Shown: piece after piece, positions 5,607-11,317 of the stretch | Numbering within the stretch: the stretch's first letter is position 1 | Layout: every line of letters begins with the position of its first letter | Origin: a virus | IMG/VR virus record: IMGVR_UViG_3300010151_000188 | Coordinates: 1-22,805 of that record | Strand: one strand, 5' to 3' | DNA: 22,805 bases | Notes under the pieces: generated by a model | What the model was told of the DNA's origin: nothing | Database searches by the model: none | What the model saw: only the letters and a program-made list of their open reading frames with translations | Position numbers and translations under genes: made by a program

Positions 5607-6277
5607 GAGTAGAAACAACAATGTCAGAATCAATTAAGAACTTGGCATCAGCACAAGTCAAGGTTCAAAAAGAGATTGAGGATATGGCACACGATAGTAA
5701 AGGATATGGATATAACTATACATCATACGATGCGTTAGTTAAATACTTGAGACCTCTACTAACCAAACATGGAATATCATTTGTTCAGATGCCAGTAGGC
5801 TCTAACAGTGAGATAGGTGTTGAGACTTTGTATATGCATACATCAGGAGAATGGGTACGTAGCGGTATGATGACACCGATTGCAGACTCAAAAGGTATGA
5901 ATATATATCAGTCTGTAGGTTCAGCTATTACTTACTTCAGAAGATACAGCTTGTCAGCATTCGTTGGTATTGCTAGTGATGCAGACAATGATGTAAAGGC
6001 TATAGAGGTTGATGCTAAACCTATAAACAAACCCGCACCTACACCAAAGAAAGTTGAGAGGGTAGAAGGAGAACCTATATCATCTACTGATGCAGTTATA
6101 TTGCGTGGTATGTGTCAAGGATTAAGTGAAGATACAAAGGAAAAAGTTAGAGAAGGCCTTGAAAGTAATCGTATCAATGCATCTACCATTAAAGATACAA
6201 AGAAATGGTTAGAAGGATTAATTAACGCTAAAGACCCTTCTTTGTCACAAGATGAAGTTGCAGAAGTTTTCAGTTGA
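5603..6277 (+). CDS. erf: ERF-family single-strand annealing protein
   Basis: This 224-residue protein matches the ERF superfamily (PF04404). Residues 1-30 are an N-terminal helix. GYNYTSYDALVKYLRPLLTK (36-55) is the family signature, followed by HGISFVQ and a beta strand. GSAITYFRRYSLSAFVGIAS (106-125) with DADND (126-130) is the conserved core end. Residues 135-155 are a proline-rich linker, and 156-224 are a helical tail of unknown partner. ERF proteins form rings that anneal complementary strands during phage recombination and circularisation. AAAGGAG precedes the ATG. The Cas4-like nuclease upstream and the SSB-like protein downstream fit an end-processing and annealing pathway. Confidence 0.9.
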   Translation: MRVETTMSESIKNLASAQVKVQKEIEDMAHDSKGYGYNYTSYDALVKYLRPLLTKHGISFVQMPVGSNSEIGVETLYMHTSGEWVRSGMMTPIADSKGMNIYQSVGSAITYFRRYSLSAFVGIASDADNDVKAIEVDAKPINKPAPTPKKVERVEGEPISSTDAVILRGMCQGLSEDTKEKVREGLESNRINASTIKDTKKWLEGLINAKDPSLSQDEVAEVFS

Positions 6278-6308
6278 TTATCGTCAGTGAAAACATTAAC
6301 TTTTGTTT

Positions 6309-6644
6309 ATGAAAACTAAAACAGTTAAAGTAGACAAGAAAAAAGTTGGAGATGTGAAAGGTGATACTTTCTTTAGGGAGATTGATTCTTCTAAACATTT
6401 CTTACGAACACCACCAGCAATAGCCTTTGATGAATTGGCTCTATCAAAAGCAGAAGAGTTTGGTGCAAGCAAAGTAATAGTTAAAGATACATTAACAGGC
6501 GTAAAGTATTACTCAACTATAAATGCTATAAGAACAAGAGGGTTTGCTTTTAACAGAGGACTGGGAAGTCAAGTAGGACTTGCCCTATCCGAGTGGAGCA
6601 AAAATGAAGAGAGCCAAGTTAAGATATTCAATAACACAGAATAA
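6309..6644 (+). CDS. Hypothetical protein, 111 aa
   Basis: The 111-residue product starts MKTKTVKVDKKKVGDVKGDT. I use the ATG at 6309 although there is no clear ribosome binding site; a TTG at 6303 would add two residues. The centre, KAEEFGASKVIVKDTLTGVK (about residues 45-64), looks alpha/beta, and RGFAFNRGLGSQVGLALSEW lies near the C-terminus. Its position after ERF suggests a role in DNA metabolism, but no motif proves it. A 7-bp inverted repeat, GTTTTCA/TGAAAAC, spans the ERF stop just upstream. Confidence 0.5.
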   Translation: MKTKTVKVDKKKVGDVKGDTFFREIDSSKHFLRTPPAIAFDELALSKAEEFGASKVIVKDTLTGVKYYSTINAIRTRGFAFNRGLGSQVGLALSEWSKNEESQVKIFNNTE

Positions 6645-6771
6645 AAAAGGCTTACATGATATGCTTTATTGCATTCTAACTTCTGATGATAATTGGATAT
6701 ACTTTAAGACTATTGAGTTAAAGAAAGCAAAAGATATTTTAAATGAACTAGAGAATAAGGAGACACAATGA
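6604..6771 (+). CDS. Small hypothetical protein, 55 aa
   Basis: The ATG at 6604 follows GTGGAG (6592-6597) and lies inside the end of the preceding gene. The product begins MKRAKLRYSITQNKKGLHDM and continues with a beta segment, YCILTSDDNWIYFKTIEL, then a Lys-rich helix. An N-terminal extension from a start at 6580 lacks a good signal. The stop overlaps the next ATG by four bases. No family is recognised. Confidence 0.5.
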   Translation: MKRAKLRYSITQNKKGLHDMLYCILTSDDNWIYFKTIELKKAKDILNELENKETQ

Positions 6772-6872
6772 AACTAGAAAAAACATTTAAACTTTTAGAA
6801 GAATTCCTTGTTGGGAAGAAGCTAAAAAAAACAGCTACAAAAAAAACAAAGAAAAATAAGGAGACAAAATGA
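6768..6872 (+). CDS. Lysine-rich peptide, 34 aa
   Basis: An AAGGAG site (6757-6762) and an ATGA overlap support an ATG at 6768. The 34-residue product is an amphipathic helix, MKLEKTFKLLEEFLVGKK, followed by a tail of Lys and Thr. The high charge suggests nucleic-acid contact. Its stop overlaps the next gene, and its last codons carry the next AAGGAG. Confidence 0.45.
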   Translation: MKLEKTFKLLEEFLVGKKLKKTATKKTKKNKETK

Positions 6873-7234
6873 GATATACAATATACTTATTATTGTTGCT
6901 TGTGTTCTTTTTTGGGTACGTTGGATGCGTTGCATCTAAATATAAACCAGTGGATGTTGGCACAACTACATCAGAATATACACCTGAACGTGTAAAAGAT
7001 GTGGAAGTTCCAGAGGTTCCTGAACTTACACCAGAAGAGAAGCAAGAAGTTCAAGAAGAGATTAAACAAACATATAAAGAGATAGAAGAAACTTTAGATG
7101 TTGAAAAGAAATCTGTTGAACAAATGAGAGATGATGTAGAGAAAATATTAGATGAAATAATTGAAGAGGATAGCACCGTAACAATATCATTTAATATGAC
7201 TACAAAGAACCCATTACATTTCAGTGAAAACTAA
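6869..7234 (+). CDS. Probable membrane-anchored lipoprotein, 121 aa
   Basis: The N-terminus MRYTIYLLLLLVFFFGYVGC is a signal-peptide-like hydrophobic stretch that ends in a lipobox-like YVGC with C20. The rest is an acidic, Glu-rich helical region (about residues 30-112), likely a coiled coil on the periplasmic or outer face. The YVGC fits the lipobox only loosely because position -3 is Tyr. Phage lipoproteins of this kind can serve superinfection exclusion or act as spanin partners. Its early-region location, away from the holin, argues for superinfection exclusion or envelope modification; this is inference. Confidence 0.6.
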   Translation: MRYTIYLLLLLVFFFGYVGCVASKYKPVDVGTTTSEYTPERVKDVEVPEVPELTPEEKQEVQEEIKQTYKEIEETLDVEKKSVEQMRDDVEKILDEIIEEDSTVTISFNMTTKNPLHFSEN

Positions 7235-7493
7235 AAGAGAAAAGAAGCTAACCTACAAAGAAATGGTGGGTATTTTGAGTGGGTTTAGAAAAGAGTTATT
7301 GATAATGAGAAATGAAATATCAAGTGTTCATTTCCTTATCAACTCTTTTTTAGAAATGAATGATGACGTAGATAGTTTAACCAACTTTATAGAGGGAAAA
7401 ATTGAAAAAGAAAAAGATGACACCGCAACAGATGGGGAGAAGGAACAGACAGAGGGGAGCAGAGTTACAAAGACTAGCAGTAAATCTGGCTAA
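7224..7493 (+). CDS. Phage hypothetical protein, 89 aa (GTG start)
   Basis: A GTG at 7224 starts an 89-residue frame, MKTKREKKLTYKEMVGILSG, that overlaps the lipoprotein end by 11 bases. An ATG at 7263 is the alternative start, and neither has a clear ribosome binding site. KLTYKEM followed by a long helical region with a heptad pattern recalls small phage proteins of unknown role. The last 92 bases overlap the next gene in another frame, and the polar tail (GEKEQTEGSRVTKTSSKS) may be a consequence of that overlap. Confidence 0.5.
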   Translation: MKTKREKKLTYKEMVGILSGFRKELLIMRNEISSVHFLINSFLEMNDDVDSLTNFIEGKIEKEKDDTATDGEKEQTEGSRVTKTSSKSG

Positions 7494-7752
7494 AGACTAC
7501 GACCTTGAAGCTCACAACAGAGACAGGGGAGGAGCTTGCCACCCATTAGGAGACATATTAATTGACGATAATTATTATGGGTGTAAGATGCGTAAAAATA
7601 TACCATCATATTTACTACCAGAGAAAGAAGAAATAGGAGTAGTTGTAAGAGCAGACAGAATTAAACCAGTAATAGTAATAGACCTTGAAAGATACTTATT
7701 AATGTTAAAACTTTTGAAAGAGGGAAGTAATGGAGATGAGAGCCTTGATTAA
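7402..7752 (+). CDS. Possible resolvase-type nuclease, 116 aa (TTG start)
   Basis: AGAGGG at 7391-7396 lies five bases before a TTG at 7402, which I take as the start; an ATG at 7417 is the alternative. The pattern GRRNRQRGAELQRLAV (residues 12-27), then HPLGDILI (47-54), then YYGCKMRKNIP (58-68) recalls phage PD-(D/E)XK resolvase-like proteins, which have an N-terminal Glu, an internal GD and a (D/E)CK. Here the acid before CK is Gly (G60), so activity is doubtful or the register differs. IGVVVRADRIKPVIVIDLER follows as core strands. The family call is tentative. Confidence 0.4.
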   Translation: MKKKKMTPQQMGRRNRQRGAELQRLAVNLAKDYDLEAHNRDRGGACHPLGDILIDDNYYGCKMRKNIPSYLLPEKEEIGVVVRADRIKPVIVIDLERYLLMLKLLKEGSNGDESLD

Positions 7753-7918
7753 AGTCTATAGAGACTTGTATGAAAAAGGAAAGATAACTGGAGCAGGAAT
7801 ATTAAGACATAATGAATTGGTTAAAAAATATAGAGAAAAATTAATGAAGTCTTTTGACTCTAAAACATCTCAAAGATTAAAAAAAATCAAGTACATAAAA
7901 GCAAAGGATAAAAAGTGA
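7730..7918 (+). CDS. Small basic hypothetical protein, 62 aa
   Basis: AGAGGGAA directly before the ATG at 7730 supports this start. The 62-residue protein begins MEMRALIKVYRDLYEKGKIT and is highly basic toward the end, with KKIKYIKAKDKK. A short helical DNA-binding protein is conceivable. It overlaps the preceding gene by 23 bases, and its stop overlaps a GTG start. No family is recognised. Confidence 0.5.
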   Translation: MEMRALIKVYRDLYEKGKITGAGILRHNELVKKYREKLMKSFDSKTSQRLKKIKYIKAKDKK

Positions 7919-8181
7919 AAATTAACTACAAAGATATATCAATTACATTTAAGTTTAGGCTTGAAGAGTTAGAGAATATGATTGAAGTATACACTAGACA
8001 GCCAAAGAAATGCGAACTTGAAGATGGAATAAGACAAGACTTAAGAAACATAAGAATGAAAGTAGAAGAAAAAATTATTTTAGAAAAACAAGCAGCAGAA
8101 CAAAGGCCAACTGAAGATATGAGAGAAGCTTCAGCTAACCCTACATCTGTTGAACACATAAAGGAGACAACTAATGAGTGA
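7915..8181 (+). CDS. Hypothetical protein, 88 aa (GTG start)
   Basis: The GTG at 7915 overlaps the previous TGA as GTGA, so coupled initiation is likely. The product begins MKINYKDISITFKFRLEELE. It has a long helical middle (about residues 14-65) and a polar, Pro/Ala/Thr-containing tail. The ATG of the SSB-like gene lies eight bases before its end, preceded by AAAGGAG. No domain is recognised. Proximity to the SSB-like gene hints at a DNA-metabolism role. Confidence 0.5.
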   Translation: MKINYKDISITFKFRLEELENMIEVYTRQPKKCELEDGIRQDLRNIRMKVEEKIILEKQAAEQRPTEDMREASANPTSVEHIKETTNE

Positions 8182-8452
8182 CTTTGTACCAAAACCAAAT
8201 ACAGCAAACCTATTTCATAATGACGTAGGTGACAACCCAAAGAGACCTAATTGGAAAACAATAGGGACAGTAACTTTCAACGGAGTTGAAGGATATGTTT
8301 CAGGTTGGAGTAAGAAAGCAAGCAATGGAAATGATTTTATATCTATTGTTTTTGAAGATAAGGAAACTTACGAATCTAAAAGAGGTGGAGCAAGACCTCA
8401 ACCTAAAGAAGCTACACCATCAACAGTAAAGGATAGCGATATACCTTTTTAA
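8174..8452 (+). CDS. SSB-like protein with DSDIPF tip, 92 aa
   Basis: The 92-residue protein ends in KDSDIPF, the acidic/hydrophobic tip by which bacterial SSB proteins (D-D-D-I-P-F) recruit replication and repair partners. Residues about 27-62 form a likely small beta domain (WKTIGTVTFNGVEGYVSGWS), followed by a proline-containing linker (70-85). It is shorter than a bacterial SSB (about 110-180 residues), so the fold may be reduced or different. Its position close to ERF and other DNA genes supports single-strand DNA binding. The tip is seen; the OB fold is inferred. AAAGGAG precedes the ATG. Confidence 0.6.
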   Translation: MSDFVPKPNTANLFHNDVGDNPKRPNWKTIGTVTFNGVEGYVSGWSKKASNGNDFISIVFEDKETYESKRGGARPQPKEATPSTVKDSDIPF

Positions 8453-8454
8453 CC

Positions 8455-8518
8455 TTTAGGCTGGGAAAACTGAATATTTTCCATATATTAATATACAAGT
8501 TAAACAACCTAGCCTAAA
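8455..8518 (+). ncRNA. Structured element D1 upstream of the methyltransferase
   Basis: TTTAGGCTGGG (8455-8465) pairs with CCTAGCCTAAA (8508-8518) over 11 bp with one G-U. The 42-base loop is AT-rich. It begins right after the SSB-like stop at 8452. It may act in the 3' end of that mRNA, but no T-tract follows it. Confidence 0.45.
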
Positions 8519-8528
8519 AACATTACCA

Positions 8529-8589
8529 AGCTGTCAGATTTTTTGATTGAGATTATATCAGTTAGTTTTTTCCTTTTGGTCTGACAGCT
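8529..8589 (+). ncRNA. Structured element D2: perfect 10-bp inverted repeat
   Basis: AGCTGTCAGA (8529-8538) and TCTGACAGCT (8580-8589) are perfect complements separated by 41 AT-rich bases. A T-run lies inside the loop rather than after the stem, so this is not an ordinary terminator. It could be an RNA hairpin, a protein-binding palindrome or an origin element. Confidence 0.45.
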
Positions 8590-8595
8590 ACACTT

Positions 8596-8699
8596 TGGGG
8601 TAACAGTATATATTAACATTTAAAAATTAAAGGAGTATACCTTACCTTTGTTAGAGATTGTTAAACATATACTTGGAGGTTGGCAAACCAGTTACCCCA
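8596..8699 (+). ncRNA. Structured element D3: nested stems before the methyltransferase
   Basis: TGGGGTAAC (8596-8604) pairs with GTTACCCCA (8691-8699). Just inside, AGTATAT (8605-8611) pairs with ATATACT (8667-8673), and TTAACA (8613-8618) with TGTTAA (8659-8664). A side hairpin is GGTT-GGCA-AACC (8678-8689). AAAGG (8629-8633) can pair with CCTTT (8645-8649). This nested order strongly suggests a folded RNA leader ending 18 bases before the methyltransferase ATG. A TTG-started 26-residue frame (8648-8728) also overlaps it, so coding origin is a competing reading. Confidence 0.45.
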
Positions 8700-8717
8700 C
8701 AAAAAACAAGGAATATA

Positions 8718-9413
8718 ATGATAAATAAAATACATAACGAAGATTGTTTAAAAACGATGAGCAGAATGCCAGATAATTATATTGATGTTATAATTACTTC
8801 CCCACCTTACAATCTTGGTAAATATCATCATACTGGCAACAAAAACACAAACTCGTATTCTGACAATATGAACGAAGAAGAATATCAAGATTGGCAACTA
8901 CAAGTATTAAATGAATGTTATAGAGTTTTAAAAAAAGATGGATATATGTTTTACAATCATAAAAATAGAATAAAAAATGGAACTCAAATAACTCCATACT
9001 CTTGGATATTAAAATCGTTATTTAATATAAAGCAAGAAATTATATGGATTAATCGTAGTCAAAACTTTGATAAAATACGATTTTATCCTTGGACAGAAAG
9101 AATATACTGGCTTACCAAAAATCCAAAAACAAAAATTTTTAATTCATTAAATAAACCTGATTATTTTGACTGGAAAGAATGGAAACCTGTGGGTACTAAA
9201 GGAAGTCATAAAAGAGCTTTTCCAGTAAAAATGGTAGAGGATTTATTAAGCGTTTGCTTGAATGCCAAGATAGTTTACGACCCTTTTATGGGTAGTGGAA
9301 CTACAGCACTTGCCTGTATAAATTTAGGAAAACAATATATCGGAAGCGAGATTGAAAAAGAATATGTTGATTTATCAAGAAAAAATATAGAGAACAAGAG
9401 TATTGCGATATAG
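8718..9413 (+). CDS. DNA methyltransferase (N6-adenine/N4-cytosine, TSPPY type)
   Basis: From the ATG at 8718 (AAGGAA upstream) this encodes 231 residues. HNEDCLKTMSRMPDN (6-20) precedes the catalytic TSPPYNLG (27-34), and the AdoMet-binding FMGSGTTA (190-197) comes near the C-terminus. Catalytic motif first and AdoMet motif last gives the beta-type order of PF01555. The substrate could be adenine N6 or cytosine N4. No restriction enzyme is adjacent, so protection of phage DNA from host restriction, or a regulatory use, is likely. A longer start at 8658 runs through the folded leader and is rejected. Downstream bases hold what looks like a second methyltransferase tail. Confidence 0.85.
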   Translation: MINKIHNEDCLKTMSRMPDNYIDVIITSPPYNLGKYHHTGNKNTNSYSDNMNEEEYQDWQLQVLNECYRVLKKDGYMFYNHKNRIKNGTQITPYSWILKSLFNIKQEIIWINRSQNFDKIRFYPWTERIYWLTKNPKTKIFNSLNKPDYFDWKEWKPVGTKGSHKRAFPVKMVEDLLSVCLNAKIVYDPFMGSGTTALACINLGKQYIGSEIEKEYVDLSRKNIENKSIAI

Positions 9414-9460
9414 CAGAAGCAAGATTAAAAGGAGTCAAAATACAAGGAGAGTTGTTTTGA
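9386..9460 (+). pseudogene. Out-of-frame tail of a second methyltransferase
   Basis: In the +1 frame relative to the intact methyltransferase, this stretch encodes YREQEYCDIAEARLKGVKIQ then GELF and a TGA. REQEYCDIAEARL followed by a short linker and GELF is a typical C-terminus of phage PF01555 methyltransferases. The intact gene already has its own end (GSEIEKEYVDLSRKNI). The remnant therefore suggests that an earlier methyltransferase was replaced by recombination or lost its frame. It overlaps the 3' end of the intact gene. Confidence 0.6.
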
Positions 9461-9651
9461 AAAATAACGATAAGATATTATGTATGATTAAACAGCGACT
9501 AGATGTTGGTGCTGCAAAGTATGGCGAACAAGTGCCGATTGATGGAAGTAGGGACAATCTTAAAGAAAGTATAGAGGAATTGTTAGACCTATGTGTCTAC
9601 TTGTCCGCTGTTGCCCTGGAATTGCATGAAAAATACAAAAATGCCGAATGA
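9457..9651 (+). CDS. Small MazG-like protein (TTG start), 64 aa
   Basis: AAGGAG at 9444-9449, seven bases before a TTG at 9457, marks the start; a longer TTG start at 9403 lacks such a site. The 64-residue product contains DVGAAKYGEQ (16-25), RDNLKESIEELLDLCVYLSA (32-51) and a final helix. KYG, then RDNL, then an E-rich helix followed by D, is the pattern of small phage all-alpha NTP pyrophosphohydrolase-like (MazG/DUF1599-type) proteins, which hydrolyse nucleotides. Only half of a full ExxE/ExxD site is clear, so activity is uncertain. It overlaps the methyltransferase remnant by four bases. Confidence 0.55.
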   Translation: MKNNDKILCMIKQRLDVGAAKYGEQVPIDGSRDNLKESIEELLDLCVYLSAVALELHEKYKNAE

Positions 9652-9758
9652 CGCATTATCTTGTAGTTTCAGGGCATTCAGTATAATTAGTGGATAGTTA
9701 TATCCAATAGAAAAAGTTATGGCCGTATAGGCCTATCCTCGTAAGGAAAATTTTTAAA
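9652..9758 (+). other. Intergenic region with short hairpins
   Basis: This gap holds TGGATA-GTTA-TATCCA (9691-9706), a perfect 6-bp hairpin, and TCCT-CGTA-AGGA (9736-9747) followed by AAAATTTTT. AAGGA in the second hairpin is also the probable ribosome binding site of the next gene, so folding could regulate its translation. No tRNA was found. Confidence 0.35.
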
Positions 9759-9965
9759 ATGTTTGAAAAATGTCCCAAGATTAATAGAATGTGTAGCTTC
9801 TGCTCTAAAAGCAGGTATAATAAAGATACAGGTAAATGGGATGGGAAAGAAAGATTATATTGCGGTGCTGCTAACACTACTGCACCAGTAAATCAGCTAC
9901 CAGATTGTTGGAAATATATGAGCAACAGTCAAAAGAAGAAGTTTAAACTAATGCGAAAGTTTTAG
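9759..9965 (+). CDS. Cysteine-rich hypothetical protein, 68 aa
   Basis: The 68-residue protein has cysteines at 5, 12, 15, 35 and 50, including MCSFC, which fit a small zinc-binding fold. It ends in a basic tail, KKKFKLMRKF. AAGGA upstream is partly in a hairpin. The stop TAG (9963-9965) overlaps the stop of the converging late operon. It is the last rightward gene and marks the end of the early block. Function is unknown. Confidence 0.55.
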   Translation: MFEKCPKINRMCSFCSKSRYNKDTGKWDGKERLYCGAANTTAPVNQLPDCWKYMSNSQKKKFKLMRKF

Positions 9966-11317
9966 GGATGTATATCAAAAGGATTAATATCTTCGTATTC
10001 TAGTCTACCAAATGTTTTTTTATAAAAAAATTTCATTGGTAATCCTTCATCAAATATCATTTCGTTTAAGTGTTCGCCAGTTGCTTTCTTTTTAAAACTA
10101 TCTGAACTTCGTTTAGAACCTGTTATAGGATACTTCCTACTTCGCAACTGTCCATCTAAACCTACTGCTGTACCCCCCTGTTTATATGAGGTAAATTTAA
10201 AATCAAGTTCATCTCTAAATTCTTTTACAAACATATTATCATTTCCTCTTAATTTTCTATTTTGAATTTGTTTTTTAAGATATGATTTAGGTACCTTGAA
10301 ATGTAATACTTGGTCACCATAATTACTTGCTTCTTTAAAACTTGTAGAAGCCCATACCATTCTTGGGGTAGTATATTCCTGACCTAACTTTGTAAGGTCG
10401 TGGAATTTATATGGTTGCACAAATTCGTTAAAAGGATTTTTAGGAATCTCTTTTGCACGACCATAAAGGTCATCTCTCCCAAAGTAATCTCTTGGTAAGG
10501 TATTTTGTTTTATTGGTATAAAACCAGGTTCAGTTTTAGTACGTCTTATATTTTCAATAACATTTCCTGTAGAAGGTTGAGTTGTATATGTAAAATCTGC
10601 GTTTCTGCCACCATAATTAGCATCATACAAATCATCAAGATAATCTTTTCTTGAATATCCCATCTCCCTGTATTGTTTTGGTCCTATTCTTTTTTGTATA
10701 TCTGTCAATGATAAAGGTATTTCTCCAGTTTGTTTATATCTTCTAAATAAATTCATACCATCTTCTGGGTTTGGAACTACTCTTTTAAATATATATTCTA
10801 ATTGTACATCATCTAACTGTTTAAAAAACCTGTGTTGTCTTCCAACTGCAAACCTTTCTCCACCTTCTTCTATAATATTATGTTTTGTAAATTGAGATTC
10901 GTAACCGTGAAAAACATCTATCAGCTCTTCTCCAGCATCATCTGCTAGTTTCATACCTCTTTTAGCAGCTACTGCATAACCCACAACAGGTAAGATAGAA
11001 GCATAGGATAGTGCTGCGTTTCCGTGTTCACCTTCTAAGGAGTATAGTATACCATCTGTTAAATCAGCTATACCACCAGCTATTTCTGTGACAGGTGCAG
11101 TTACAGGAGAAGCTATGCTAGCACCAGCTGTACCTAAACCGAAACGTTGTAATGCTCTGTGTATTTTTTCCCTTCTATCTAATTCAACTACATCTTTCTG
11201 TGTCTTTTTATTTACACGAATGGCATCTGCTGTATTCAAAGCATCAGCAACAGCAGTGTAATTAAACGAAGGAGAACCTGTTAGGTCTAACATTGTTGTT
11301 TTCTTTTTATCTGACAT
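9962..11317 (-). CDS. Virion-associated protein, 451 aa, possible ADP-ribosyltransferase domain
   Basis: This is the last gene of the leftward late operon; its ATG shares TAATG with the 1284-residue gene. Residues about 55-120 are Gly/Ala-rich hydrophobic segments that could insert in membranes. Further on, VFHGYES (135-141), VWASTSFKEASNYG (321-334) and NEMIFDEGLP (418-427) occur in the order of the H-Y-E motifs of ADP-ribosyltransferase folds. This is pattern recognition only. Phage T4 Alt is a known example of an ejected ADP-ribosyltransferase, so entry with the DNA is an attractive role. A purely structural ejection protein is the alternative. Confidence is high for the gene and low for the enzyme. 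Confidence 0.8.
   Translation of the reverse strand: MSDKKKTTMLDLTGSPSFNYTAVADALNTADAIRVNKKTQKDVVELDRREKIHRALQRFGLGTAGASIASPVTAPVTEIAGGIADLTDGILYSLEGEHGNAALSYASILPVVGYAVAAKRGMKLADDAGEELIDVFHGYESQFTKHNIIEEGGERFAVGRQHRFFKQLDDVQLEYIFKRVVPNPEDGMNLFRRYKQTGEIPLSLTDIQKRIGPKQYREMGYSRKDYLDDLYDANYGGRNADFTYTTQPSTGNVIENIRRTKTEPGFIPIKQNTLPRDYFGRDDLYGRAKEIPKNPFNEFVQPYKFHDLTKLGQEYTTPRMVWASTSFKEASNYGDQVLHFKVPKSYLKKQIQNRKLRGNDNMFVKEFRDELDFKFTSYKQGGTAVGLDGQLRSRKYPITGSKRSSDSFKKKATGEHLNEMIFDEGLPMKFFYKKTFGRLEYEDINPFDIHP

Noticed and set aside
6309-7238. Repeated TGAAAACTAAAA at 6310 and 7225
   Set aside because: Both copies are the start of genes that encode MKTK with similar codons. Nothing more is needed to explain it.
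8529-8589. Intrinsic terminator
   Set aside because: The T-run is inside the loop rather than after the 3' arm, and the loop is 41 bases long.
8658-8717. Longer N-terminus for the methyltransferase
   Set aside because: It would run through a folded element and lacks a ribosome binding site. The ATG at 8718 with AAGGAA fits the family N-terminus (INKIHNEDC).
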